From NCBI RefSeq assembly GCF_006715485.1, contig NZ_VFNH01000006.1:1-64000 (forward strand): a stretch of 64,000 nucleotides of DNA. The letters are read 5' to 3'. Positions 1-8,445 of this stretch are shown one piece after another. Within the stretch, counting starts at the first letter, position 1. Each line of letters opens with the position of its first letter. A model generated the notes under the pieces. That model was not told the origin of the DNA and made no database searches. It worked only from the letters and a program-made list of their open reading frames with translations. The position numbers and the translations under genes are program-made. Source of the DNA: Herbaspirillum sp. SJZ107 (GTDB taxonomy: Bacteria; Pseudomonadota; Gammaproteobacteria; Burkholderiales; Burkholderiaceae_D).

Positions 1-30
1 CTCTTTGATGTGGGTTGTTTGTTACCGGGG

Positions 31-76
31 CCGTGCGGATTACGTGCCCGCCCCAGCGGGGACGTAATCCGCACGG
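31..76. repeat. 15-bp inverted repeat at transposase 3' end (copy A)
   Basis: Arms CCGTGCGGATTACGT (31-45) and its exact complement (62-76) surround a 16-base loop and overlap the transposase stop codon. The same hairpin occurs at 40917-40962 in copy B, so it belongs to the element. Confidence 0.85.
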
Positions 77-1080
77 AACCGCCTTTCGTCATGCATGAGA
101 AGTGCCCATGCCCGGCGCGCGTTCTTGTTGGCCAGCGCGACAGCCGCGATATTCTTGTGTCGCCGCGACAGCAGGTGCCCGAGCCAACTGGTGGCAGTCT
201 CGACCTTGTGTTCGGCGTGTCGAAGCACAGCACGCGCACCATGGATCAGCAGGGCACGCAGGTAACCGTCGCCCCGTTTGCTGATGCCCAGTAAAACCTG
301 CTTGCCACCGCTGTAGTGCTGTCTGGGCACCAATCCCATCCACGCAGCTAACTGCCGGCCATTCTTGAAGCAGCGTACATCGCCAATCGACGCCACCAAT
401 GCGCTTGCGGTAATCGGGCCAATTCCTGGTATCTCGGCCAGTCGGCGGCTGGCTTCATTTTGCGCGTGCCAGAGCTGAATCTCTTTTTCCAGCTCGCCAA
501 CCTGACAGTCCAATTCCTTCAGATTCTCGGCAAGCCGCTGCAGCAGTTTACAGAAGCTGCCGGGTAACTGTCCGGTAGCGTCATCGGACAGCGATGCTAA
601 CTTGGGACCGAGATTGCAAAGCCCCTGTGGAAGGACGATCCCGAATTCAGCCAGCAGGCCACGGATCTGGTTGGCCTGGGCGGTCCTTGCCTTGACAAAT
701 CCTTGTCGCGCGCGGTGGACCGCCAGCAACGCCTGCTGCTGCTCTGTCTTGACCGCTACGAAGCGCATGTTAGGCCGGGTCACCGCTTCACAGATGGCTT
801 CGGCATCGGCTGCATCGTTCTTGTTCGTCTTCACGTAGGGCTTCACGAACTGCGGGGCCATCAGCTTTACGGTGTGCCCCATCTCACTCAGCTTGCGTGC
901 CCAATAGTGCGCGCTGCCGCAAGCCTCCATGCCAATCAGGCATGGCTCGAGCTTCACAAAAAACATCAGCAGTTCTGCGCGCCTGAGTTGCTTGCGCAGG
1001 CACGGCTTGCCGTGAAGATCGACACCGTGTATCTGGAATACCGATTTTGCCAAGTCGATGCCGCATGCACTAAGCTTCAT
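40..1080 (-). CDS. IS110-family transposase (copy A)
   Basis: This 346-residue DEDD-type transposase is full length for the family. The N-terminal RuvC-like part starts GIDLAK and carries KNDAADAEAI near residue 90. The C-terminal Transposase_20 domain has RLAEIPGIGPITASAL followed by GLVPRQHYSGGK. IS110 enzymes cut and rejoin DNA under guidance of an element-encoded bridge RNA, without classical terminal repeats. The protein differs from copy B at scattered positions (for example KSVFQIHG against KAVFQVHG), so the two copies are not a very recent duplication. The stop codon lies inside a 15-base inverted repeat. Confidence 0.95.
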   Translation of the reverse strand: MKLSACGIDLAKSVFQIHGVDLHGKPCLRKQLRRAELLMFFVKLEPCLIGMEACGSAHYWARKLSEMGHTVKLMAPQFVKPYVKTNKNDAADAEAICEAVTRPNMRFVAVKTEQQQALLAVHRARQGFVKARTAQANQIRGLLAEFGIVLPQGLCNLGPKLASLSDDATGQLPGSFCKLLQRLAENLKELDCQVGELEKEIQLWHAQNEASRRLAEIPGIGPITASALVASIGDVRCFKNGRQLAAWMGLVPRQHYSGGKQVLLGISKRGDGYLRALLIHGARAVLRHAEHKVETATSWLGHLLSRRHKNIAAVALANKNARRAWALLMHDERRFRADYVPAGAGT

Positions 1081-1223
1081 GGTGGACGCTCCTTTCTGGT
1101 TGTGGATCGCTTACACATCCACTTTGGCACGTCGATGCCGTTTCAGGAAGGATGCGTCCATTCCATTAAAGCCATGCTGAACCATCCTTCATCGAACGCG
1201 CCTGAGCTGGAAGGAAAAGAGCG

Positions 1224-1502
1224 ATGAATTTGAAGCAAGCACATCAGTACCTGGGCGAACTTCTCGCGGCTGGGATTGCACCCGAAACGCCCGTTGCTGG
1301 CCTGTCCCACGGCTGGCCTTGTGAGATTGTTGACGCCGTTTTACTGGAAGGGAGCTACAACGGCGATCCATTGCCTAAACTGAGCGCGTACACGCCGAAA
1401 ACCGGCGTGGTCCTTGCGCTCGTTCCAATTGGTGAGGACCCGTCCGACCTGACGAACGAAGGCGAGCACGCACTTTCCGCATCGCCTGTCCCATTCCCTT
1501 AA
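1224..1502 (+). CDS. hypothetical protein, 92 aa
   Basis: This small acidic soluble protein opens MNLKQAHQYLGELLAAGI. A good ribosome-binding site (GGAAGGAAAAGAG) lies just upstream of ATG 1224. I do not recognise a family. The N-terminal helix and lack of membrane segments resemble small proteins of plasmids and integrative elements. It starts 50 bp beyond the IS110 end and points toward the phenol regulator on the opposite strand. It is probably real but has no assignable role. Confidence 0.6.
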   Translation: MNLKQAHQYLGELLAAGIAPETPVAGLSHGWPCEIVDAVLLEGSYNGDPLPKLSAYTPKTGVVLALVPIGEDPSDLTNEGEHALSASPVPFP

Positions 1503-1570
1503 TCGCACCGGAAAACAACCTGGTGCGGATCGCACCCCGCGCCGGCCGGTAGCCGAAATGTGAGAAGAAG

Positions 1571-1705
1571 ATGGGACTCTACTGCGACGAGAAGGCCGGC
1601 GACAAATTCATTGAGGGCACCGTGGACTGCTTGGCCGTACTTCACAAGGACTCGCCACCGGCGCCGCGTGCGCAACTTGCCGATACCCTCGACAAGCTGC
1701 TCTGA
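1571..1705 (+). CDS. possible small protein, 44 aa
   Basis: The open frame is MGLYCDEKAGDKFIEGTVDC followed by 24 more residues to TGA 1705, with a purine-rich GAGAAGAAG directly before the ATG. It lies between the hypothetical gene at 1224 and the convergent phenol regulator. No family is recognised and the length gives little statistical support, so it is tentative. Confidence 0.3.
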   Translation: MGLYCDEKAGDKFIEGTVDCLAVLHKDSPPAPRAQLADTLDKLL

Positions 1706-1755
1706 GAGGGCCCAGTGGCGGTAGCGCGGTCCAGCCCCTCGGCCCGATCTCCCGC

Positions 1756-3567
1756 TCAGCGCGGCTGCGGCAATTTCTTGGTGCGGTAATCCATTTGCGC
1801 GCGCGTGATGCCCAGCAGGCTGGCGGCCTTGCTGATATTGCCGTGCGCCGACTTCAGCGCCGCCTGCATCAGCGCATCCTCGATCTGGCCGAGCGTGGAC
1901 TGCTGGCGCGCGATCACGCCCGACGCCCATTCGTCGATCGAGGTGCCGCTCGCCGGCCCCAGGCCGGTGGTCTCGGCCAGGCTCGGCATCGCCGGCGTCA
2001 GCGCGGCCAGCTCGGCCAGTCCCAGCTGCGTCGAGTTGGCCGGACTTTCGTCGACGCTGAACAGGTGCGGGATATCGATCGCACCGCCTTCGTCGGCCAG
2101 GATGATGCCGCGCTCGAGCACGTTTTCAAGTTCGCGGATATTGCCCGGCCACTGGTGCGTCAGCAAGGCCTGCATGGCGCGGTTGGTGACGCCGGAAACC
2201 TGGCGCCCGTGCCGCTGGCACAGCTCGCGCAGCAGTTTTTCGAGCAGCAGCGGGATGTCGGCGCGCCGTTCGCGCAGCGGCGGAATCAGGATCGGGAACA
2301 CGTTCAGGCGGTAATACAGGTCCTTCCGAAACCGGCCCTCTTCGACCGCAACCTTCAGGTTTTCGTTGGTGGCGGCCACCACCCGCACGTCGACCTTGCG
2401 GGTCCTGGTGCTGCCCAGGTGTTCCAGTTCGCCGCTCTGCAGGACGCGTAGCAATTTGGCCTGCGCCGTCAGGCTCAGGCACGCGATTTCATCGAGGAAG
2501 ATGGTGCCGCCGTCGGCCGCTTCAAACCGGCCCGGGCGCGATTCGTTGACGCCGGTGTAGGCGCCCTTGTCGACCCCGAACAATTCCGACTCCATCAGTT
2601 GCTCTGGCATCGCGGCGCAATTGAGCTGGATGAGGGGCTTGTTGGCGCGCGGGCTCTTGCTGTGCACTTCGCAGGCGAACATGCTTTTGCCGACGCCGCT
2701 TTCGCCGAGCAGCAGCACGGTGGCGCGCGTTCCCGCGACCCGGTTGATGCGGTGGATCACGCCGAAAAATCCGGCCGAGGCGCCGATTGCCACCGCATGC
2801 CCGCCGCTGCCGCCCCCAGCTGGCAAAGGCGCGCCAGATGCCGGCTGTGGCGCGCTGCCCGGCGCCACGCCACGGCGCTGCTGCAACGGTTGCGCCTCCA
2901 GATATTTCATGTCCAGTTCCGGATCGTCCCATTCTTCGACCGGCTTTCCGATCACGCGGCAATGGGCGGCGCCGGTCGAGCTGCATTCGACTTCGCGGAA
3001 CAGGATCCGCTTGCCCATGAACGCGCTGCTGTAGCCGCTGGCGTAGCCGGTCTGCATCCAGCAGGCCGGCTCCGATCCCAGCCCGTAGATCGAGATGTGC
3101 GACTCGTCCTCGGACGAATCCTTCCACACCACCTCGCAATAGAAATGGCCGGTGGCGCTGTCGATTTCGAGCCGCACCGGTTCGGCCCGCACCACGCCTT
3201 CGAGGCCGTGCATTTGCGGACCGACCATGAACATATTGGTCTGGTTGTCGCCGGGCCGCACCTTGCGCGCCAGCGCCGCGTCCTTGGAGCCGGCCAGGTA
3301 GCCCATACGGGTCAGCAGGCCGCGCGCCGACTCGACCCCCAGCGATTCGATCAGTTCCTGGCGCAAGGCCCCGAAGGCCTCGGTGCGCAGCAGGATCATG
3401 CGGCTGTCGTCGAGCCAGATGCGGCCGTCGGTCGGGCTGAAATGCAGCCGTTCGGACAGGTCGCGAATATTTGGAAATATCTTGTCCTCGATCTTGTCGG
3501 GGATGTGAAGGCGCAGGCTCACGCCCGGCCCGGCCCCGGCGTCGGCCACTGTGGATTTCGACTGCAT
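1756..3567 (-). CDS. dmpR: sigma-54-dependent phenol-responsive activator (DmpR/PoxR/MopR type)
   Basis: This 603-residue activator of the NtrC family senses phenols and switches on phenol hydroxylase. The order is an XylR-type sensory N-terminus (about 20-215, with a V4R segment around 150-210), a linker rich in Gly, Pro and Ala (230-255), an AAA+ domain (260-490) with Walker A GESGVGKS (288-295) and Walker B GGTIFLDEI (353-361), and a Fis-type helix-turn-helix at 574-600. The loop that contacts sigma-54, usually GAFTGA, reads GAYTGV (335-340). It is divergent from the hydroxylase operon, the usual layout, and a sigma-54 promoter lies between them. Whether the inducer is phenol or a substituted phenol cannot be read from sequence. 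Confidence 0.93.
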   Translation of the reverse strand: MQSKSTVADAGAGPGVSLRLHIPDKIEDKIFPNIRDLSERLHFSPTDGRIWLDDSRMILLRTEAFGALRQELIESLGVESARGLLTRMGYLAGSKDAALARKVRPGDNQTNMFMVGPQMHGLEGVVRAEPVRLEIDSATGHFYCEVVWKDSSEDESHISIYGLGSEPACWMQTGYASGYSSAFMGKRILFREVECSSTGAAHCRVIGKPVEEWDDPELDMKYLEAQPLQQRRGVAPGSAPQPASGAPLPAGGGSGGHAVAIGASAGFFGVIHRINRVAGTRATVLLLGESGVGKSMFACEVHSKSPRANKPLIQLNCAAMPEQLMESELFGVDKGAYTGVNESRPGRFEAADGGTIFLDEIACLSLTAQAKLLRVLQSGELEHLGSTRTRKVDVRVVAATNENLKVAVEEGRFRKDLYYRLNVFPILIPPLRERRADIPLLLEKLLRELCQRHGRQVSGVTNRAMQALLTHQWPGNIRELENVLERGIILADEGGAIDIPHLFSVDESPANSTQLGLAELAALTPAMPSLAETTGLGPASGTSIDEWASGVIARQQSTLGQIEDALMQAALKSAHGNISKAASLLGITRAQMDYRTKKLPQPR

Positions 3568-3652
3568 GGTCTCCTCGTTCTAATCTCAGGCGCCAGCACT
3601 GCCTTTTTTTTTAAGCTTTTGATGACATGCGCTTTTGGGCGAATTTCATGAA

Positions 3653-3670
3653 TTGACTAATTGATACTCA
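3653..3670 (+). promoter_or_regulatory. candidate DmpR upstream activating sequence
   Basis: TTGACTAATTGATACTCA matches the XylR/DmpR site (TTGATCAATTGATCAA, recalled) at about 11 of 16 positions. It lies about 105-120 bp upstream of the -24 element, a typical distance. No second site was found with confidence. Confidence 0.4.
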
Positions 3671-3775
3671 TGGACAACTTTGTGCGTTCGCAGCATCCAT
3701 GCTCCGTATTGACTTGGCCGCGCCCAATCATATTGCCGTGCTTGCGGTGCAGCAAACGCACTTGAGGAATCAAAC

Positions 3776-3791
3776 TGGCACACCGTTTGCT
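3776..3791 (+). promoter_or_regulatory. sigma-54 (-24/-12) promoter of the phenol hydroxylase operon
   Basis: TGGCAC, five bases, then TTGCT: an exact match to the sigma-54 consensus with GG and GC at the required spacing. It lies 65 bp before the first hydroxylase gene and downstream of the divergent activator gene. Transcription should start near 3802. Confidence 0.88.
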
Positions 3792-3855
3792 ATGCGTTAG
3801 ATGAATACCGCATATGTCGGTTTCTTATTTGTCTTTTTCAATATAGGGGCGGCTG

Positions 3856-4089
3856 ATGTCCGAAGTCAATGCAAATAACCGCTGGGTAAGAGTTACCAAT
3901 GAAACGGAAAACGGCTTCATCGAGTTCGAATTCTTCGTCGCCGACCGCGACCTGTGCGTGGAACTGATCCTGCCCGCAGCCGCCTTTCAGGAGTTTTGCG
4001 CAATCAATCAGGTCCGCTTCATCGACACTGGCGCGCCCGGCCTGATCACGCCGTCCGAGCCCGGCATTCCGCTGCGCCGGATCAAATAA
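3856..4089 (+). CDS. dmpK: phenol hydroxylase assembly subunit
   Basis: This 77-residue DmpK/PhlA/LapK-family protein is the first gene of the operon and has the usual length. In characterised systems it is not part of the active enzyme but helps insert iron into the oxygenase. Diagnostic text includes WVRVTNETENGFIEFEF and the C-terminal PSEPGIPLRRIK. A GGGGCGG ribosome-binding site precedes ATG 3856. The next gene starts 19 bp after the stop. Confidence 0.93.
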   Translation: MSEVNANNRWVRVTNETENGFIEFEFFVADRDLCVELILPAAAFQEFCAINQVRFIDTGAPGLITPSEPGIPLRRIK

Positions 4090-4108
4090 TTTTACAAGGA
4101 GACATGGG

Positions 4109-5101
4109 ATGCAAGTTGACATCAAGAGCCTGAACATCAAGCCGCTGCGCCATACTTTCGACGCCGTGGCGCGCTTCACCGGCACCGACAAGCCGGCCTC
4201 GCGCTACCTTGAGGCGACCATTGGGCTGCAGCCGGAAACGAACTTCCACTACCAGCCGCTGTGGTCGAAGGACCGCGCCATCTTCGACAAGCGCAACACC
4301 GCGATCGAGATGGCCGACTGGTATCGCCTGCTGGACCCACGCCAATACTACTACGGTGCCTGGACCATCGCCCGCAGCAAGCAGCAGGATGCGGCCGAAC
4401 GCAACTTTGCCTTTGTCGAAAAGCGCCAGATGCTGGCGACCATCCCCGCCGGACTGCGCGCGCAAATCGAGTACCTGCTGCTGCCGCTGCGCCATCTCGA
4501 GTACGCGGCCAACCTCAACAACTGCGCGATGTCGGCCAAGGGCTACGGTGTGTCGGTCACCCAGGCCACGATGATGTGCGCGATGGACCGGCTGGGGATT
4601 GCCCAGTACATCACCCGCATCGGCCTGATGCTGGCGGACGGCACCGACACCGCACTCAAGACCGCCAAGGCCGCATGGCAGAACGACCCGGCGTGGCAGG
4701 GCATGCGCGCGCTGGCCGAGAACATGCTGGTCACCGAAGACTGGTTCGAACTGTTCGTGACGCAGAACGTGGTGCTCGACGGCCTGCTGTATCCGCTGGT
4801 GTACCAGTCATTCGGCAACCTGGCCAGCGCATCGGGGCAGACCAGCTTCGCGATGCTGACCGAGTTCATGAGCGAGTGGTTCGACGAACACGCTCGCTGG
4901 ACTGGCGCGGTGCTGAAGATCGCCGCCGCCGAATCGCCGGCCAACAAGGAGCAACTGGCGCAGTGGGTCGGCAAGTGGCAGCCGCAGGTACTGCAGGCGC
5001 TGCAGCCGGTCGCCGCGGCGGCGTTCGGCACCCAGGCCGGCACCGAACTCGATGCCTGCGCCGGCCAGCTGGCCGAACGCCTGGCCAAGAGCGGCCTTTA
5101 A
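4109..5101 (+). CDS. dmpL: phenol hydroxylase oxygenase beta subunit
   Basis: This 330-residue beta subunit belongs to the soluble diiron multicomponent phenol hydroxylase. It packs against the catalytic alpha subunit (5433) and carries no metal ligands itself. The helix-rich sequence contains LDPRQYYYGAWTIARSKQQD and the conserved ALAENMLVTEDWFELF, as in the family. The start is preceded by AAGGAGACATGGG. It lies in order K-L-M-N-O-P with short gaps, so it is expressed from the sigma-54 promoter at 3776. Confidence 0.95.
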   Translation: MQVDIKSLNIKPLRHTFDAVARFTGTDKPASRYLEATIGLQPETNFHYQPLWSKDRAIFDKRNTAIEMADWYRLLDPRQYYYGAWTIARSKQQDAAERNFAFVEKRQMLATIPAGLRAQIEYLLLPLRHLEYAANLNNCAMSAKGYGVSVTQATMMCAMDRLGIAQYITRIGLMLADGTDTALKTAKAAWQNDPAWQGMRALAENMLVTEDWFELFVTQNVVLDGLLYPLVYQSFGNLASASGQTSFAMLTEFMSEWFDEHARWTGAVLKIAAAESPANKEQLAQWVGKWQPQVLQALQPVAAAAFGTQAGTELDACAGQLAERLAKSGL

Positions 5102-5123
5102 TACCTGAAAGCGGAGACAGAAC

Positions 5124-5396
5124 ATGACTGAAAAAATGGTTTTCCTGGCCTTGCAGGACAACGAAGAAGCACGCCCGATCCGCGAGTCGATCGAGGCCGA
5201 CAACCCGCACGCCACGATCACGCAGTACCCGGGCCTCTACAAGATCGACGCCCCCGGGCGCCTGGTGGTCAAGCGTGAAAGCGTCGAAGAGCGCATCGGC
5301 CGCCCATGGGACCCGCAGGACATCCACCTGACGCTGGTGTCGCTGTCCGGAAATATCGACGAGACCGACGACTACTTTGCGCTGGAACGCGTCTGA
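5124..5396 (+). CDS. dmpM: phenol hydroxylase regulatory (coupling) protein
   Basis: This 90-residue protein of the MmoB/DmpM family is the cofactor-free effector that binds the oxygenase and couples electron delivery to hydroxylation. The fold signature FLALQDNEEARPIRESIEAD at the N-terminus and the C-terminal LTLVSLSGNIDETDDYF are clear. It starts 22 bp after dmpL and ends 36 bp before the GTG start of dmpN. Confidence 0.95.
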   Translation: MTEKMVFLALQDNEEARPIRESIEADNPHATITQYPGLYKIDAPGRLVVKRESVEERIGRPWDPQDIHLTLVSLSGNIDETDDYFALERV

Positions 5397-5432
5397 CCCA
5401 GGCGCAACCTCAAAACATCAAAGGAGACAATC

Positions 5433-6950
5433 GTGGCCCAAGCCAAGAAAATGAGTTTGAAGGACAAGTACACCACCATGACCAGCGACCTGGCCTGGGA
5501 TTTTTCGTACAAGTCGCAGTCCGAGGTATTCCCGCTGTGCGACTTCGAAGGCATCAAGATCGAAGACTGGAGCAAGTGGGAAGACCCGTTCCGCCTGACC
5601 ATGGACGCCTACTGGAAATACCAGGGTGAAAAGGAGCGCAAGCTGTACGCGGTGATCGACGCCTTCACCCAGAACAACGGACACCTCGGCGTGTCGGACG
5701 CGCGCTACATCAACAGCCTGAAGATCTTCCTGACGGCGGTCACCCCGCTCGAATACGGCGCCCACCGCGGCTTTGCGATGGCCGGCCGCGCCTTCCCCGG
5801 GGTCGGTGCCCAGGTCGCCTCGCAGATGCAGTCGATCGACGAACTGCGCCACGCGCAGACCCAGCTGCACACCATCAGCCAGTACAACAAGTACTTCGAC
5901 GGCCTGCACGACCCGTTCCACATGTACGACCGCGCCTGGTACCTGTCGGTGCCGAAATCGTATTTCGAGGACGCGCTGTCGGCCGGCCCGTTCGAATTCG
6001 TCACCGCCATCTCGTTCTCGTTCGAGTACGTGCTGACCAACTTGCTGTTCATGCCCTTCATGTCGGGCGCCGCCTACAACGGCGACATGGCCACCGTGAA
6101 CTTCGGCTTCTCGGCCCAGTCGGACGAATCGCGCCACATGACGCTGGGCCTGGAGGTGATCAAGTTCATCCTCGAGCAGCACCCCGACAACCTGCCCATC
6201 GTGCAGCGCTGGATCGACAAGTACTTCTGGCGCGGCTACCGCCTGCTCGGCATCGTCGGCATGATGATGGACTACATGCATCCGAAGCGCGTGATGTCGT
6301 GGAAAGAAGGCTGGGAGATGTACTTCGAGCAGAACGGCAAGGCGCTGTTCGACGACCTGGGACGCTACGGCATCACGATGCCCAAGTTCTGGGAGAAATC
6401 GGTCGAGGAGAAGGAACACATCACCCACCAGCTGTGGCTGACCTTCTACAGCGTCGGCAACGCCGCCGGCTTCCACACCTGGGTGCCCGAGGACTCCGAG
6501 CTGGACTGGCTGTCCGAAAAATACCCGAACACCTTCGACAAGTACTACCGCCCGCGCTTCGAATACCTGCGCGCCCAGGAAAAGGCCGGCAAGCGCTTCT
6601 ACTCCCAAGCACTGCCGCAGCTGTGCCAGACCTGCCAGATCCCGATGGTCTATACCGACACCAGCAAGCCGACCGAGCGCGTGTACAAGCACAGCACCTA
6701 CAACGGCGACAAATTCCATTTCTGTTCGGACGGCTGCAAGTCGGTGTTCGACCACGAGCCCGAAAAATATGTGCAGGCCTGGCTGCCGCCGCACCAGATC
6801 TTCCAGGGCAACTGCGGCGGCCCGACGATTCCCGATGTCCTCAAGTACTACCACTTCTCCGAGAACGACCCCGGCGAGTTCCTGCATTCGCGCGATAACG
6901 CCAACTGGAACGAGTGGAAGGGCCTGAACAAGGACGACGAGGCAGCGTGA
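5433..6950 (+). CDS. dmpN: phenol hydroxylase oxygenase alpha subunit (diiron catalytic)
   Basis: This 505-residue catalytic subunit hydroxylates phenol to catechol with O2. Both halves of the carboxylate-bridged diiron site are visible: E107, E137 and H140 (DELRH), and E198, E232 and H235 (DESRH). The C-terminal 100 residues hold a YHS-like zinc-binding domain with CQTCQIPM and FCSDGC, as in other DmpN proteins. Translation starts at GTG 5433 behind AAAGGAGACAATC. The protein is intact with no substitution in the metal site. Substrate preference (phenol, cresols, benzene) cannot be decided by eye. Confidence 0.96.
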   Translation: MAQAKKMSLKDKYTTMTSDLAWDFSYKSQSEVFPLCDFEGIKIEDWSKWEDPFRLTMDAYWKYQGEKERKLYAVIDAFTQNNGHLGVSDARYINSLKIFLTAVTPLEYGAHRGFAMAGRAFPGVGAQVASQMQSIDELRHAQTQLHTISQYNKYFDGLHDPFHMYDRAWYLSVPKSYFEDALSAGPFEFVTAISFSFEYVLTNLLFMPFMSGAAYNGDMATVNFGFSAQSDESRHMTLGLEVIKFILEQHPDNLPIVQRWIDKYFWRGYRLLGIVGMMMDYMHPKRVMSWKEGWEMYFEQNGKALFDDLGRYGITMPKFWEKSVEEKEHITHQLWLTFYSVGNAAGFHTWVPEDSELDWLSEKYPNTFDKYYRPRFEYLRAQEKAGKRFYSQALPQLCQTCQIPMVYTDTSKPTERVYKHSTYNGDKFHFCSDGCKSVFDHEPEKYVQAWLPPHQIFQGNCGGPTIPDVLKYYHFSENDPGEFLHSRDNANWNEWKGLNKDDEAA

Positions 6951-7007
6951 CACCAGGCGCCGGCCGCGGATCGTCCGGCGCAAGTACCACACAATCAGGA
7001 GACAACC

Positions 7008-7370
7008 ATGGCAGTCAAAGCAGCATACGAAAACTACAGCGGCCCGAACGCGGACGCAGTCGAGAATTTCCACGGCAACCAGGTGGTGTACATCGGATGG
7101 GACGAGCACATGATGTTCCCGTTCGCCGGCGCCTTTCCGCTGCCGCCGCAGATGCCGTTCGGGGCGCTGGTCAAGGACCTGCTGCCGTCGGTGTATGGCG
7201 CCCATCCGGATTTCGCCAGGATCGACTGGGCCGCGACCGAATGGTCGCTCGACGGCGCGCGCTTCACGCCCGACATGGACAGGAGCATCGCCGAGAACGG
7301 CGTCGCCCACAAATCGCTGCTGCGCCTCGCAACCCCCGGCTTGAACGGCATCGGCAACACGGGTTTCTGA
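7008..7370 (+). CDS. dmpO: phenol hydroxylase subunit (DmpO)
   Basis: This 120-residue small structural subunit of the hydroxylase oxygenase carries typical family text such as YIGWDEHMMFPFAGAFPLPPQMPFGALV. It is the gamma-like subunit of the (NLO)2 oxygenase. AGGAGACAACC precedes ATG 7008, and the reductase gene starts 10 bp after its stop. Confidence 0.94.
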   Translation: MAVKAAYENYSGPNADAVENFHGNQVVYIGWDEHMMFPFAGAFPLPPQMPFGALVKDLLPSVYGAHPDFARIDWAATEWSLDGARFTPDMDRSIAENGVAHKSLLRLATPGLNGIGNTGF

Positions 7371-7379
7371 GGAGCTGGC

Positions 7380-8444
7380 ATGAACGCGAGAATGTGTATT
7401 GAACCCCTGAGCCAGACCGTCGAGGTCGAGGCCGGGCAGACCCTGCTCGACGCCGCCCTGCGCGCCGGCGTCTACATCCCCCACGCATGCCTGCATGGCC
7501 TGTGCGGCACCTGCAAAGTGCAGGTGGTCGAGGGCGAAGTCGATATCGGCGACGCCTCGCCGTTTGCGCTGATGGATTTCGAGCGCGACGAAGGCAAGTG
7601 CCTGGCATGCGTAGCGACCGCCTCGTGCGATATCGTGATCGAAGCGGAGATCGACGAGGAACCCGACGCCGAGATGCATCCGATGCAGGACTTCACCGGC
7701 ACCGTGGCGAAGATCGTCGATCTGACCCCGACCGCCAAGGGCGTGTACATCGAGCTCGATGGCGACGGCATCGATTTCCAGGCCGGCCAGTACGTGAACC
7801 TGCACGTGCCGGGGCTGGACCAGCCGCGCGCGTTCTCGCTCGCCAACGCACCGTCGCAAAAACGGATGATCGAGCTCAATATCCGCAACGTGCCCGGCGG
7901 CCAGGCCACCGGCTATATCCACAACCAGCTCAGGGAAGGCGACCGCCTGCGCCTGAACGGTCCCTACGGCCGCTTTTTCGTGCGCCGCTCGGCGCCCGAA
8001 AAGCTGCTGTTCCTGGCCGGCGGCACCGGCCTGTCGAGCCCCAAATCGATGATCCTCGACCTGCTCGAGCGCGGCGAGACGCGCGCCATCACGCTGGTCT
8101 ACGGCGCCCGCCACCGTGCCGAGCTGTATGACGACGAGCTGTTCCGCGACCTGGCCGCGCGCCATCCCAACTTCACCTATGTGCCGGCGCTGTCGGCGCC
8201 GGCCGAGAGCGACGCATGGGAAGGCGAAACCGGCTTCGTGCACGACGTGGCGACGCGCCACTTCGGCGGTGACTTCCGCCAGCACAAGGCCTACATGTGC
8301 GGCCCGCCGGTAATGATCGACGCCTGCATCACGACGCTGATCCGCGGCCGCCTGTTCGAAAGGGATATGTACATGGAAAAATTCATCTCCGCCGCCGACT
8401 CCGAGTCGACCGCGCGCCGCAGCCCACTGTTCAAGGCGATCTGA
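7380..8444 (+). CDS. dmpP: phenol hydroxylase reductase
   Basis: This 354-residue NADH:ferredoxin-type reductase feeds electrons to the diiron oxygenase. The N-terminal plant-type [2Fe-2S] domain has CLHGLCGTCKVQ with the distal Cys in KCLACVA. The FAD domain has RAFSLANAP (RxxS type) and the NAD domain GGTGLSSPKSMI. It is full length. It may also serve the orphan Rieske oxygenase at 9953, which has no reductase of its own; that is inference. The ferredoxin gene begins at base 8446, immediately after this stop. Confidence 0.95.
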   Translation: MNARMCIEPLSQTVEVEAGQTLLDAALRAGVYIPHACLHGLCGTCKVQVVEGEVDIGDASPFALMDFERDEGKCLACVATASCDIVIEAEIDEEPDAEMHPMQDFTGTVAKIVDLTPTAKGVYIELDGDGIDFQAGQYVNLHVPGLDQPRAFSLANAPSQKRMIELNIRNVPGGQATGYIHNQLREGDRLRLNGPYGRFFVRRSAPEKLLFLAGGTGLSSPKSMILDLLERGETRAITLVYGARHRAELYDDELFRDLAARHPNFTYVPALSAPAESDAWEGETGFVHDVATRHFGGDFRQHKAYMCGPPVMIDACITTLIRGRLFERDMYMEKFISAADSESTARRSPLFKAI

Positions 8445-8445
8445 C

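Larger units (their letters stand above)
1..1173 (-). mobile_element. IS110-family insertion sequence, copy A (cut by window start)
   Basis: The element is read on the minus strand. Its 5' non-coding end (1081-1173) matches that of the copy at 39.8 kb, including the 12-base repeat GGATGCGTCCAT at 1150-1161, and the transposase fills 40-1080. Past the transposase only 30 bases remain before the window edge. They align only loosely with the same place in copy B, so the 3' non-coding end has diverged and continues outside. The shared sequence stops at 1173. Confidence 0.85.
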
